Notes: a model not told the origin generated them from the letters alone. A DNA stretch of 64,000 nt from JAHJQZ01 sp963667595 (GCA_963667595.2 CAXXWD010000002.1:162513-226512); one strand, 5' to 3'; counted from the stretch's first letter, positions 17,070-26,405 are shown. Made by a program: numbers and translations.

Positions 17070-18890
17070 TCACCGCCCGAACAGGCGTTCCAGATCCTTC
17101 TTTTTCAGTTCGATATAGGTCGGTCGCCCATGGATGCACTGGCCCGAATGCGGCGTTTGCTCCATTTCGCGCAACAGGGCGTTCATTTCCGTCGGTTGCA
17201 GGCGCCGGCCGGCTCGGACCGAGCCATGGCAGGCCATGCGGCCGATCAGGGCGTCCATGCGGTCGGTGAGCGCCGTAGAAGCATTCCATTCGGCCAGACC
17301 ATCGGCAATGTCCCGCACCAGCGGAACGATGTCGGCCTGCCCGAGCAGGGCGGGGGTGGCCGAAACGGCGATGGACGCCGGGCCAAAGCGCTCGTAGACA
17401 AGGCCAAGATGCAAAAAGGTGTCGGCCGCTGCTTCGAGGCGGTCGCAATCCTCCTCCGGCAGGTCCACCACCACCGGAATGAGATGCGCCTGGCTTGCCA
17501 CCGGGCCGGCGTTGAGCTGGGCCCTGAACCGTTCGTAGACCAGCCGCTCATGGGCGGCGTGCTGGTCGATCAGCACCAGCGCGTCGGCAGTCTCGGCGAC
17601 AATATAGGTATCGAAAAACTGCGCCCGCGCCGCGCCCAGGGGAAAGCCGAGCTGATCGGCCGATTGCGCCTCCGGTTCGTAACGGGCTTCCGGCTCGGCG
17701 AAGCCGTTAGCGAGTTCGCGACGGATGGTGGCAGCGGTTGCGGGCGGAATGGCCTCATTGCGCCACGGCGTCGACATCAGCGGCGAACCCGGCGAAAAAC
17801 CGGACGGCGCCGCTGCCGTAACCGGTGCCGCGCCCGACGCATTCGGGGCGGAAAAACTCGCCAGCGCCTTGTCGGCAATGTTCGAACTCGCCTTGTAGCC
17901 CGCCTCGGCCAAGGCATTGAGTATCGCGCGGATGGCCGCGCCACGCACGGCGCCGGGATCGCGGAACCTGAGTTCGGTCTTGGCCGGATGAACGTTGACA
18001 TCGACCTCGGCCGGATCGACCGACACGAACAGGGCGATGGCCGGGAAGCGGTCGCGGAAGACGAAATCGGCATAGGCCGCCCGCACGGCGCCCAACAACA
18101 CCTTGTCGCGCACCGAGCGTCCGTTGACGAAATAGAACTGGCTGAGGGAATTGGCGCGTGTGTAGGTCGGCAGGCCGGCAAGCCCGGCAATGACGATACC
18201 CTCGCGCGCGAGCGCCAGCGTCATGGCGTTTTCCGTGAAGTCCGGCCCCATCACCTCGGCGACGCGGTTTTTGAGCGCACCGGGTCCGGCATGGGCGCCA
18301 AAGCTCACACTGGAGCGGTCGCTGCCGGAAAGGGTGAAGGCCACATCCGGATTGGACATGGCGAGCCGCTTGACCACATCGGTGATCGCGCCCGCTTCGG
18401 CCCGGTCGGACTTGAGGAATTTCAACCGTGCCGGCACGGCGGAAAAAAGGCTTTTGACCTCAACGATGGTGCCGCGATTCATCGCCTGCGGCACAACCGG
18501 CGTCCGTTTGCCGCGCCGGACCGAAAGGCTCAGCCCGGACTCCGCGCTTTCCGTCCGTGAGGCGATAAAAAGATCGGAAACGGCGGCGATTGAAGCCAGC
18601 GCCTCGCCGCGAAACCCGAGGGTACGAATGTCGTCAAGCGTATCGACGGCAAGCTTGGAGGTGGCGTGGCGCTCGACCGACAGGGTGAGATCGGCCTCGT
18701 TCATGCCGACGCCGTCGTCCTCGATGCGAATCAGTGTCTTGCCGCCGCCGCCCGTGGTGATGGCAATGCGCGACGCGCCGGCATCGAGCGCGTTTTCGAC
18801 AAGCTCCTTGACCACGCTCGCCGGTCGCTCCACCACTTCGCCGGCGGCGATCTTGTTGACCAGGTCATCGGGTAATTGCCGCACGGGCAT
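17070..18890 (-). CDS. mutL: DNA mismatch repair protein MutL (endonuclease type)
   Basis: A 606-residue mismatch-repair ATPase and nicking endonuclease. The GHKL ATPase motifs are KELVENALDAGA, IEDDGVGM and GFRGEALASI. The C-terminal dimerisation domain has the endonuclease metal site DQHAAHERLVYE (DQHAxxExxxxE), ACHGSVRAGRRL and CIHGRPT. MutH is generally absent in alphaproteobacteria, so the MutL nuclease would make the strand nick. ATG 18890 (MPVRQLPDDLVNKIAAGEVV) is the conserved start; in-frame codons to 19172 are spurious. It faces the GNAT gene tail to tail. Confidence 0.97.
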   Translation of the reverse strand: MPVRQLPDDLVNKIAAGEVVERPASVVKELVENALDAGASRIAITTGGGGKTLIRIEDDGVGMNEADLTLSVERHATSKLAVDTLDDIRTLGFRGEALASIAAVSDLFIASRTESAESGLSLSVRRGKRTPVVPQAMNRGTIVEVKSLFSAVPARLKFLKSDRAEAGAITDVVKRLAMSNPDVAFTLSGSDRSSVSFGAHAGPGALKNRVAEVMGPDFTENAMTLALAREGIVIAGLAGLPTYTRANSLSQFYFVNGRSVRDKVLLGAVRAAYADFVFRDRFPAIALFVSVDPAEVDVNVHPAKTELRFRDPGAVRGAAIRAILNALAEAGYKASSNIADKALASFSAPNASGAAPVTAAAPSGFSPGSPLMSTPWRNEAIPPATAATIRRELANGFAEPEARYEPEAQSADQLGFPLGAARAQFFDTYIVAETADALVLIDQHAAHERLVYERFRAQLNAGPVASQAHLIPVVVDLPEEDCDRLEAAADTFLHLGLVYERFGPASIAVSATPALLGQADIVPLVRDIADGLAEWNASTALTDRMDALIGRMACHGSVRAGRRLQPTEMNALLREMEQTPHSGQCIHGRPTYIELKKKDLERLFGR

Positions 18891-18985
18891 GGCTGAGTCT
18901 CCTTTTGGGAGAAGATAGGGTATACCCGGCGGGAAGGAAAACAGTGCCGCCAGTATTGGCGGTTCACAACCAGTCCTGCACTCGG

Positions 18986-19112
18986 AGTCGCCCCGTGACT
19001 TGATCACGGGGTCCATTGGCGAGACCGCTTGTAAAATGATGATGAGGATCAAAACGCCCGCTGCGACAAGCGGGCGATACGAGTGGATCCCGGTGTCGAG
19101 CACCGGGATGAC
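18986..19112. repeat. composite dispersed palindromic repeat upstream of mutL/tadA
   Basis: Two hairpins. CCCCGTGA-cttga-TCACGGGG lies at 18991-19011 and ATCCCGGTG-tcgag-CACCGGGAT at 19087-19109. Both are widespread alphaproteobacterial extragenic palindromes. Related pieces occur at 28296 and 58852. The element fills most of the 281-bp divergent gap between mutL and tadA. Confidence 0.75.
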
Positions 19113-19171
19113 GGTGTCAAAAGGGATCGTTCGAACCATGCTCCGGGTTACGACACAGGAAAGACGCGACA

Positions 19172-19615
19172 ATGACCAATAGTCCGATGGCCCGTGCCCT
19201 TGAACTGGCCGAAGCAGCGGCGGCCAATGGCGAGGTGCCGGTTGGGGCCGTCATTGTCCGCAATGGCGAAATCGTGGCCGAAAGCGCCAATCGCATGCGC
19301 GAACGCGGCGATCCGACGGCCCATGCCGAACTCATGGCCATCCGTATGGCAGTGGAACGGCTCGGCGCCGAACGGCTTGATGACTGCGATCTTTATGTGA
19401 CGCTCGAACCGTGCACCATGTGTGCCGGCGCCATCGCCCACGCGCGGTTACGGCGCCTTTACTACGGCGCCCCCGATCCCAAGGGCGGGGCCGTCGACAA
19501 TGGCGTCAGGTTCTTTGCGGCGCCGACCTGCCATCACCGGCCGGAAGTGATCGCCGGGTTGAGCGAAAGCGCGGCCGCCGATCTTCTCATGCGTTTTTTC
19601 GCTTCCCGGCGATGA
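19172..19615 (+). CDS. tadA: tRNA-specific adenosine deaminase
   Basis: Converts A34 to inosine in tRNA-Arg(ACG), an essential wobble modification. The zinc site is HAELMAI (His and the proton-shuttling Glu) plus PCTMCAGA (two Cys), with a conserved GAPDPKGGAV loop. The 147-residue length is normal. The last 29 bases overlap the 3' end of the convergent patatin-like gene. Confidence 0.97.
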   Translation: MTNSPMARALELAEAAAANGEVPVGAVIVRNGEIVAESANRMRERGDPTAHAELMAIRMAVERLGAERLDDCDLYVTLEPCTMCAGAIAHARLRRLYYGAPDPKGGAVDNGVRFFAAPTCHHRPEVIAGLSESAAADLLMRFFASRR

Positions 19616-20447
19616 AGTCTTCGACCGCCCGGTCGAGCTGGCGCTTGAAAGGATCCTTCTCCCTGTCGCCGACGGCGAGAATATCGCGCACCCGCCAGAA
19701 TTCATGCGCCGAAAACACCTGCACATGCGGCCGGACATAGATATCGGGCGGATAGGCCCCGATCATGTGGGAGGTCAGGTGGTGATCCATGATCTGCGCC
19801 GAGCCCGAGATTAGATCGAGCGGCGAGGGGACGGCTTTGTTCATCGGTGTCAGCGGCTCGCCATTGACGTCGACACCGATGAGAATATCGACCTCGGCCG
19901 AAGCGATATCGAGCGGCAACGGATTGGCGACGCCCCCATCGACGAGCAATCGCCCACCAAGGCGTTGCGGTCGAAAAAGACTGGGCACCGCGATCGAGGC
20001 GGCAATGGCGGGCCGCAGGGGGCCGCTCTCGAAGACGACCTGGTTCCAGGCCCAATAATCGGTGGCGACGACGAAAAGCGGCGTCCTCAGAGCCTCGAAC
20101 GTTCTCGGAAACCCCTCCGGAAGAAAGGCCTCGACCACGTTTTCCGAATCGAGCTGCATCTGCAGGCCCTGCCTGAACAGCTTGCGGACATCCCGGGTGT
20201 GCGTCGACCAGATGCGCCCGGTGAAGGTTTGCAGCGACCCCAGCACCGAAATGGCATGGGCGCGAAGGGCGGCACCGGTCATGCCGAGTGCCCATCCGGA
20301 GCCGATCAGGGCCCCAATCGAGGTGCCGGCGATCTGGGCAGGCCGCAATCCCAGTTCGTCCATGGCTTCAATAATCGGAATATGCGCCAGTCCACGCGCA
20401 GAGCCGCCGCCCAGCGCCACACCGATTTTCGGTCCACCGTCGAGCAT
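19587..20447 (-). CDS. patatin-like phospholipase family protein (RssA-like)
   Basis: A 286-residue serine hydrolase with a Ser-Asp dyad. The oxyanion loop is ALGGGSARGLAH, the nucleophile motif GTSIGAL and the Asp motif VDGGVANP. No signal peptide or membrane span is clear, so the protein may be cytoplasmic or inner-membrane-associated. Family members hydrolyse phospholipid or fatty-acyl esters. Its 3' end overlaps tadA by 29 bp in convergent orientation; purD follows divergently away from it on the same strand, so a common upstream transcript is possible. Confidence 0.92.
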   Translation of the reverse strand: MLDGGPKIGVALGGGSARGLAHIPIIEAMDELGLRPAQIAGTSIGALIGSGWALGMTGAALRAHAISVLGSLQTFTGRIWSTHTRDVRKLFRQGLQMQLDSENVVEAFLPEGFPRTFEALRTPLFVVATDYWAWNQVVFESGPLRPAIAASIAVPSLFRPQRLGGRLLVDGGVANPLPLDIASAEVDILIGVDVNGEPLTPMNKAVPSPLDLISGSAQIMDHHLTSHMIGAYPPDIYVRPHVQVFSAHEFWRVRDILAVGDREKDPFKRQLDRAVEDFIAGKRKNA

Positions 20448-20510
20448 GTCGCGTCCCCACGGAAAAACAAATCACCGTTGAGGACTTAACATTTCTATAT
20501 GGTCAAATCG

Positions 20511-21794
20511 TTACGCCTTGCCGGAGCGTTCGCGCGCGATGGCCCGCCAGCCGATGTCGCGGCGACAAAAGCCTTCGGGCCAGTCGATGGCGTCGACGGC
20601 GGCATAGGCGCGAGCCTGCGCGTCGGCAACCCTGGCGCCGAGCGCCGTAACGTTGAGCACGCGGCCGCCATTGGCGACAAGGCCGGCTTCGGTTTGTTTC
20701 GTGCCGGCGTGAAAGATCCTGACGTCATCGGAATCGAGACCGTCGAGTCCTTTGATCCGGCTGCCCTTTTCATAGGCACCGGGGTAACCCCTTGCCGCCA
20801 TGACAATAGTTAGCGCTGCTTCCGGACGCCATTCCGGCGTAACCCCGGAGATATCGCCTTTGGCGGCCGCGTTGAGAAGATCGACGAGGTCGGATTTCAG
20901 CCGCATCATCAACACCTGGCACTCCGGATCGCCGAACCGGACATTGTGCTCGATGAGCTTCGGGCCCTCAGTGGTCAGCATCAGGCCGGCGAACAGCACG
21001 CCCTGAAACGGCATGCCCATCTCGGCCATGCCCGTGATTGTCGGGGCGATGATCTCGCGCTCGATCCGCTCCAGCATGGCCGCATCGACGGCCGGGGCAG
21101 GGGAATAGGCGCCCATGCCGCCGGTGTTCGGTCCCTGATCGTGATCGTAGGCGCGCTTGTGGTCCTGGGCGCTGGCAAGGGTCACGAAACGCGTACCGTC
21201 CGAAATGGCGAAAATGCTCGCCTCTTCGCCGACAAGGCAGTCCTCGATCACCACTTCGCTGCCCGCCGTGCCGAAAGCGCCGGAAAAACAGGCGTCGATC
21301 GCCTGTTCCGCCTCGTCGAGCGTTGCGGCGACGGTAACGCCCTTGCCGGCCGCCAGACCGTCCGCCTTGATAACGATCGGCGCACCTTGTTCGCGGACAT
21401 AGGCGCGGGCGGCGTCACGTTCGGTGAAACGCCGATAAGCGGCGGTGGGGATGGCCATGCGGTCGCAAAGCGATTTGGTGAAGGCTTTCGAGCCTTCGAG
21501 CTGGGCCGCCGCCGCGCTCGGGCCGAAAACGGCGAAACCGGCTTTTCTTAAGTCGTCTCCGAGCCCGGCAACCAGCGGCGCTTCCGGGCCGACAACGATC
21601 AGATCGATGTCTTGCTTGTTGCAGAACGCCGCGACCGCGTCGTGGTCATCGACATCGAGCGAAACACTTTCGCCGAAAGCCGAAGTGCCGCCATTGCCCG
21701 GCGCGATGAACAGTTTTCCCAGTTTCGGCGACTGGGCCAGCTTGAAGGCCAGCGCGTGCTCGCGTCCGCCCGATCCGATGAGAAGAATGTTCAT
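20511..21794 (-). CDS. purD: phosphoribosylamine--glycine ligase
   Basis: GAR synthetase, step two of de novo purine synthesis, ATP-grasp fold. It begins MNILLIGSGGREHALAFKLAQ; VIKADGLAAGKGVTVA, GEEASIFA and HNVRFGDPECQ are diagnostic. The 427-residue length is normal. The in-frame extension to 21854 was rejected because MNILLIG is the universal start. A gap of ~60 bp separates it from the patatin-like gene downstream. Confidence 0.97.
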   Translation of the reverse strand: MNILLIGSGGREHALAFKLAQSPKLGKLFIAPGNGGTSAFGESVSLDVDDHDAVAAFCNKQDIDLIVVGPEAPLVAGLGDDLRKAGFAVFGPSAAAAQLEGSKAFTKSLCDRMAIPTAAYRRFTERDAARAYVREQGAPIVIKADGLAAGKGVTVAATLDEAEQAIDACFSGAFGTAGSEVVIEDCLVGEEASIFAISDGTRFVTLASAQDHKRAYDHDQGPNTGGMGAYSPAPAVDAAMLERIEREIIAPTITGMAEMGMPFQGVLFAGLMLTTEGPKLIEHNVRFGDPECQVLMMRLKSDLVDLLNAAAKGDISGVTPEWRPEAALTIVMAARGYPGAYEKGSRIKGLDGLDSDDVRIFHAGTKQTEAGLVANGGRVLNVTALGARVADAQARAYAAVDAIDWPEGFCRRDIGWRAIARERSGKA

Positions 21795-21879
21795 TGCCGT
21801 CTCGCTCCCAGCCAGTATCGTCACGTCATCGCGCGCATCGAAGGCACGAAGCAACCCACGGCCAAGGGCACCCGTTGCT

Positions 21880-21968
21880 CCTGGAGTCCCGCTTTCGCGG
21901 GAATGACGCTGGAAAATTGGCTCGGCCCGGCCATATTCTCATCGTCATCCCCGACCCGATCGGGGTTC
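21880..21968. repeat. dispersed palindromic repeats in the purD-xseA gap
   Basis: The 337-bp divergent gap holds two short hairpins typical of alphaproteobacterial extragenic repeats. One is TCCCGC-tttc-GCGGGA (21887-21902), flanked by TGGAG and ATGACG. The other is CCCCGA-cccga-TCGGGG (21949-21965), flanked by CGTCAT and GTTCCAG. No gene was seen in the gap; the promoters of purD and xseA must lie on either side. Confidence 0.7.
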
Positions 21969-22131
21969 CAGACTGTTCTGAAGGCGGCGCCCGACGCGTC
22001 CGGATTGCTAGCAAACCTCCCCCCCGAGCGGATCGAAAGGCAAGTCCACGCAACAACGAGGTGCCTCTAGCATGCGACGATCGCCACTGCCAGTCTTGAC
22101 GCCTGCGACGGATACGGGCAGGTCATAGAGA

Positions 22132-23556
22132 ATGAACGACGCCCTGACCAATGTGCCGGAATACTCGGTTTCCGAACTCTCCAATGCCGTCAAGCACACG
22201 CTTGAGGACGGGTTCGAGCACGTACGCGTGCGTGGCGAGGTCGGGCGATTGAGCCGGCCCGGTTCAGGGCACCTTTATTTCGATCTCAAGGATGAAAACG
22301 CCGTCATTTCCGCCGTCGCCTGGAAAGGCGTGGCGTCGCGATGGCGGTTCCAGCCTGAACAGGGCCTGGAGGTCGTCGTCACCGGGCGGTTGACCACGTT
22401 CCCCGGCCAGTCGAAATACCAGATCATCGTCGAAACGGTCGAGCCGGCCGGCGTCGGGGCGTTGATGGCGCTTCTGGAAGAGCGCAAGAAGACGCTCGCC
22501 GCCGAGGGGCTGTTCGATGCCGCGCGCAAGAAGGACCTGCCCTACCTGCCGCGCGTTATCGGAGTGGTGACCTCGCCGACCGGGGCGGTGATCCGCGATA
22601 TCCTTCATCGGCTCGCCGACCGTTTCCCGACCAACGTCATCGTCTGGCCGGTTCGGGTCCAGGGCGAAACCTCGGCAGCCGAAATTGCCGCCGGTATCCG
22701 CGGGTTCAACGCCCTTGCGGAAAACGGCCCCATCGCCCGGCCGGATCTGCTGATCGTTGGGCGTGGTGGCGGCTCGCTTGAGGATTTGTGGAGCTTCAAC
22801 GAGGAAGTGGTGGTGCGCGCCGCCGCCGAAAGTGCGATTCCGCTGATTTCGGCCGTCGGGCACGAAACCGACGTCACCCTGATCGATTATGCCGCCGACA
22901 GGCGCGCGCCGACTCCGACCGGCGCGGCGGAAATCGCGGTGCCCGTGAGGAGCGAATTGATCGATTACGTCGCCGATCTCGGCCAGCGCCAGCGTCAGGC
23001 GTTGCGGCGCGCGACCATCAGCCTTCGCGACCGGCTGAAGGCGGCGGAACGCGGATTACCGCGTCCGGCCGATCTTCTGGCCACCGCCCGTCAGCGCCTC
23101 GATCTGGCGTCCAGCCGGTTGGCCGCGGGTCTTGCCGCGGCTGCCTCGGCCAAACGCCTGGCGTTGGCGCGGCTCGAAACCCGGCTGGCGCCACGTCTGT
23201 TGGGCCAGCAGATTTCCGTCGGTCGCGACAGGCTTGACGATCGCGCCCGTCGGCTCGCTCCGGCCTGTTCACGTCTTGTTGTCGAGCGCAAGAACCGTCT
23301 TGACGGTCTCGGCAAGCTGCTCGAAAGCCTCAGTCACAAGAGCGTTCTGGCGCGCGGGTTTGCCCTGATTACCGGTCCCGATGACCATTTGGTGCGCAGC
23401 GCCGCCGCGCTTCGGGACGGCGACCGCATCGGGATCGGGTTTGCCGATGGACGTCGTGAGGCTGTCATTGGTGGCACGGATTTGCCGCCAACGCCGCGTC
23501 GCACGCGGCCGCCGCGCCAGAAGCCGGATCCCGACGATCAGTCTTCACTCTTTTGA
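22132..23556 (+). CDS. xseA: exodeoxyribonuclease VII large subunit
   Basis: Catalytic subunit of the single-strand exonuclease ExoVII. An N-terminal OB fold (SVSELSNAVKHTLED, VRVRGEVGRLSRPGSGHLYFDLKD) is followed by the catalytic core with GVVTSPTGAVIRDI, GRGGGSLEDLWSFN and SAVGHETDVTLIDY, and a long helical coiled region. The 474-residue length is normal. xseB is not adjacent. The DUF2093 gene follows in the same direction after ~45 bp. Confidence 0.97.
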   Translation: MNDALTNVPEYSVSELSNAVKHTLEDGFEHVRVRGEVGRLSRPGSGHLYFDLKDENAVISAVAWKGVASRWRFQPEQGLEVVVTGRLTTFPGQSKYQIIVETVEPAGVGALMALLEERKKTLAAEGLFDAARKKDLPYLPRVIGVVTSPTGAVIRDILHRLADRFPTNVIVWPVRVQGETSAAEIAAGIRGFNALAENGPIARPDLLIVGRGGGSLEDLWSFNEEVVVRAAAESAIPLISAVGHETDVTLIDYAADRRAPTPTGAAEIAVPVRSELIDYVADLGQRQRQALRRATISLRDRLKAAERGLPRPADLLATARQRLDLASSRLAAGLAAAASAKRLALARLETRLAPRLLGQQISVGRDRLDDRARRLAPACSRLVVERKNRLDGLGKLLESLSHKSVLARGFALITGPDDHLVRSAAALRDGDRIGIGFADGRREAVIGGTDLPPTPRRTRPPRQKPDPDDQSSLF

Positions 23557-23603
23557 TTACAGTCCGGACAGCCTATATTCCCGGCGAAAGGTGCGATCTT
23601 GAA

Positions 23604-23822
23604 ATGAATATATTCGATTCCGGCTTTACCTCGCGGGAAGCCAAGCTCCGCTATCTCGATGCCGACTTCGTCATCACCAAACCGGGGACCTTCGTCAGGT
23701 GCGCCATTACCGGCAAGCCGATCCCGGTCGACGAACTCAAATACTGGAGCGTCGACAAGCAGGAACCCTATTTCGATGCCGAGGCGGCGTTCCAGGCCTA
23801 TCTGCGCGATCTGGATGAGTGA
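23604..23822 (+). CDS. DUF2093 domain-containing protein
   Basis: A 72-residue soluble protein, MNIFDSGFTSREAKLRY at the start, matching the small DUF2093 family of Rhizobiales. It contains one Cys (VRCAITGKPIPVDELKYWSV), a segment that resembles a minimal zinc-ribbon relic. The function is unknown. ATG 23604 was chosen over earlier in-frame codons. Its end overlaps the next gene by 8 bp, implying co-translation. Confidence 0.85.
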   Translation: MNIFDSGFTSREAKLRYLDADFVITKPGTFVRCAITGKPIPVDELKYWSVDKQEPYFDAEAAFQAYLRDLDE

Positions 23823-24954
23823 CGCCGAACCTCGACGCCTGCTGTTCATTGCCAATGGCAATGGCGAGGACTCGATTGCCGCCGAAATCATCAGGCAATT
23901 GCCGTCCGGCTTTGCCGCCGATGCCTATCCGGTGATCGGGACCGGCAAGGCCTATGACGCCATATCACCAATCGTCGGTCCGCGCGCCCATGTGCCGTCC
24001 GAAGGCTGGCGTCATGAAAAGGGCTCCGTCGCGCGTGACGTCAAGGGCGGCATGTTCGCCATGGTGCCGCCGGCCGTCCGTTTCCTGAAAAGCCGGCGGG
24101 GCGTCTACGACCGGGTGATCGCCGTTGGCGACATGGTCGGCCCGATCCTTTGCTTCATGGCCGGCCTTCCGATCGACATCTATCTCGATGTCTTCAAGGT
24201 CGGACAGGCGCACCATTATCTCGGGATCGAGAAATGGGTGCTCAAGCGTGTCGCCGGGAAAACGTTTTGCCGCGACGACATTCTGGCCGGTTCGTTGCGC
24301 GCGGCAGGGCTCGATGCGCATAGCGCCGGCAATGTCATGCTCGATACCGTACCGCGTGGCGCCTATGACGTTGCGGCGCGGCGGTCCCGTCCGTTTGCGA
24401 TAACGCTGATGCCGGGCAGCCGCGAATGGACCGGCGAAAGTCTCGCGCTGCAGATTGCGGCGCTCACAAAACTGCCGACCGATGTTGCGCCGGATGTCTT
24501 TCTGGCCCTTGCCGGCGGCATCGACCCGGAGGATCTGGCGGATCGGACCGGGTTTGTTTTCGCGCCGCCCGAAAGCGGCGAAAAAAGCGATGCCGGCACG
24601 CTGTCGGGGCAGGGGCTGACCCTTCATCTGGCGCGCGGCGTTGCCGGCACGCTTATCGAAAAAACCGATCTCGTCCTGTCCCAGGCCGGAACCGGCACGC
24701 AACAGGCGCTTGGTCTCGGCAAGCCGGTCATCACCTTCAATCGGGCCGGCAACCGCGCCAAGCGCATGCGCGACGAACAGGCGCTGATGGGCGAGGCCCG
24801 CCTGCTCCTGCCCGAGGATGCCAATACGGTCGCAGGCGAAACGGAACGGCTCTTGCGCGACAAGGACCTACGGGCGCGCCTTGGCGAAATCGGCCGGAAG
24901 CGGCTCGGTGGCCCCGGCACCATCGCTGCGGTGGTCGAGGAGCTGCGGGGGTAG
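23815..24954 (+). CDS. LpxB-related glycosyltransferase-like protein
   Basis: A 379-residue GT-B-fold protein resembling the lipid-A-disaccharide-synthase-related family (TIGR03492-like) rather than LpxB itself. The N-terminus reads LLFIANGNGEDSIAAEII, MPGSREWTGESLALQ matches the LpxB GSR motif region, and LSQAGTGTQQALGLGKPVI corresponds to the donor-sugar-binding Gly-rich loop. Nothing here shows the acyl-UDP-GlcN substrate. The ATG overlaps the end of the DUF2093 gene. A role in an envelope glycan or lipid is plausible but inferred. Confidence 0.75.
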   Translation: MSDAEPRRLLFIANGNGEDSIAAEIIRQLPSGFAADAYPVIGTGKAYDAISPIVGPRAHVPSEGWRHEKGSVARDVKGGMFAMVPPAVRFLKSRRGVYDRVIAVGDMVGPILCFMAGLPIDIYLDVFKVGQAHHYLGIEKWVLKRVAGKTFCRDDILAGSLRAAGLDAHSAGNVMLDTVPRGAYDVAARRSRPFAITLMPGSREWTGESLALQIAALTKLPTDVAPDVFLALAGGIDPEDLADRTGFVFAPPESGEKSDAGTLSGQGLTLHLARGVAGTLIEKTDLVLSQAGTGTQQALGLGKPVITFNRAGNRAKRMRDEQALMGEARLLLPEDANTVAGETERLLRDKDLRARLGEIGRKRLGGPGTIAAVVEELRG

Positions 24955-25102
24955 GGGGCTTTAAAACCTATACTTGTCAGTTTCCCCAGCGTCACACCCG
25001 ACCTGATCGGATATCCAGTAGCGCCGTGTCGGTGGCGCAGAGATTTCTTTTTTTTCACGCAAAGGACTTGCGTGAGCTGGAACCCCTTTTTCGCCCGATG
25101 CC

Positions 25103-25336
25103 CTAATCTTCTTCCGGATCGAGCAGCTTGTGCATGTGGACGATAAAATAGCGCATATGCGCATGGTCCACTGTCAATTGCGCCTTGGCTTTCCAGGCGG
25201 CATAGGCGCTGGCGTAGTTGGGAAACACGCCGACGATGTCCAGGGCGTCGAGATCGGCGAACGAGACCTCGTCGAGCGAAGTGAGTTCGCCGCCGAAAAC
25301 CAGATGCAGAAGCTGTTTCGTCGTTTTTTCGCTCAT
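25103..25336 (-). CDS. DUF4170 domain-containing protein
   Basis: A 77-residue acidic protein with VFGGELTSLDEVSFADLDALDIVGVFPNY; its C-terminus contains YFIVHMHKLLDPEED. This is the DUF4170 family of alphaproteobacteria, function unknown. The ATG lies within the last codons of the upstream CysQ-type gene (4-bp overlap), so the pair is translationally coupled; a 3'(2')-bisphosphate nucleotidase and DUF4170 commonly co-occur. Confidence 0.88.
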   Translation of the reverse strand: MSEKTTKQLLHLVFGGELTSLDEVSFADLDALDIVGVFPNYASAYAAWKAKAQLTVDHAHMRYFIVHMHKLLDPEED

Positions 25337-26181
25337 CGTTCCTGCCTGATGGGGTGTTCGAGATCCGATTCTACCGCCGGGCAGCCATAAACCCGCCTGA
25401 GCGCCTCGCAGAGGGGGGCTTTCAGCCCGTCGTCAACAGTGGCGGCAAGCGCGGCATGGCGGGTGTCGGCCCGATTGAAGCGGAGCGCGCCGACGCAGAC
25501 ATCCTCCAGGTTAATGCCACATTCGGCAAGGATTACGGCCGCGCCGGCGATATCCCAGTCCTGGGCGCCACGCCGTCCCGCCACGGCATCGAACTTTCCC
25601 GTCGCGACCTGCACCAGCCGGTAGGCAATGGAGGGCACGGCCGGTCCGTGGGTATAGGCAAGGCCCGCCTCGCCCAGTTCGCGGTGGATGGCCCCCGGCG
25701 CAGGAATGACCGGCCTGTCGCCCTCACGGATCTGGCGGTTGAGCGGCGCGCCATTGAGCCGCGCCCCACCGTCGATCATGGCGTCATAGAGTTCATCGCG
25801 CGCCGGGGCGTAAACGACGCCGGCAACAGCCACGCCGTCTTCGACCACCGCCAGCGAGATCGTCCAGCAATCCTCGCCACGGATGAAGGCGCGGGTGCCG
25901 TCGATGGGATCGACAACGAAAACCCTTTTGCACGCGAGCCTTTTGCGGTCATCGATGCTTTCCTCGCTCAGCCAGCCGTAATCCGGCCGCGCCCCGCAAA
26001 GCGATGTCTTGAGAAACCGGTCGACGACGAGATCGGCTTCGGTGACCGGCGAGGCATTGTCCTTGGTCCAGGTCTTGAGCGGCTGCCGGAAATAGCCGAG
26101 CGCCAGAATGCCCGCCGCCACCGCGTTCGAGCGGAGCAGTTCGAGATCGTCCAAAACAGCGGGATGGGACAGCGTTTGCAT
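25333..26181 (-). CDS. 3'(2'),5'-bisphosphate nucleotidase / inositol monophosphatase family protein (CysQ-like)
   Basis: A 282-residue Mg-dependent, Li-sensitive-type phosphatase. Metal-binding motifs are SPVTEADLVVD, WLSEES and DPIDGTRAFI, with WDIAGAAVIL in the C-terminal part. CysQ members hydrolyse PAP from sulfate assimilation; inositol-phosphate specificity cannot be excluded. It overlaps the DUF4170 gene downstream by 4 bp. A 224-bp gap separates it from the divergent DUF6101 gene. Confidence 0.88.
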   Translation of the reverse strand: MQTLSHPAVLDDLELLRSNAVAAGILALGYFRQPLKTWTKDNASPVTEADLVVDRFLKTSLCGARPDYGWLSEESIDDRKRLACKRVFVVDPIDGTRAFIRGEDCWTISLAVVEDGVAVAGVVYAPARDELYDAMIDGGARLNGAPLNRQIREGDRPVIPAPGAIHRELGEAGLAYTHGPAVPSIAYRLVQVATGKFDAVAGRRGAQDWDIAGAAVILAECGINLEDVCVGALRFNRADTRHAALAATVDDGLKAPLCEALRRVYGCPAVESDLEHPIRQER

Positions 26182-26304
26182 ATGGCCTTTGTAAAGGAGG
26201 TGTCGGCGTTCTTGTTAGTGGAGCGCAGGGAACCGCGCAACCGGTTTGGCGGGGCCGGTACGAGTCACTTCCTGCTAACCCTTTTGAAAACAACAAAAAC
26301 TTAA

Positions 26305-26333
26305 CCCACTTTCTTAAGCGAGGAGGAAGTGGG
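26305..26333 (+). promoter_or_regulatory. inverted repeat in the DUF6101 leader
   Basis: CCCACTT and AAGTGGG, 15 bp apart, with an AGGAGG sequence inside the loop, ~70 bp upstream of ATG 26406. It could be an operator or an RNA hairpin; there is no further support. Confidence 0.3.
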
Positions 26334-26405
26334 CCGGCGTATCTTGAGTGCTAAAGGGAGCAAAAGAACAACAAGCTCTCGGAAGTTAGCAGGAAGGTTG
26401 GCAAC

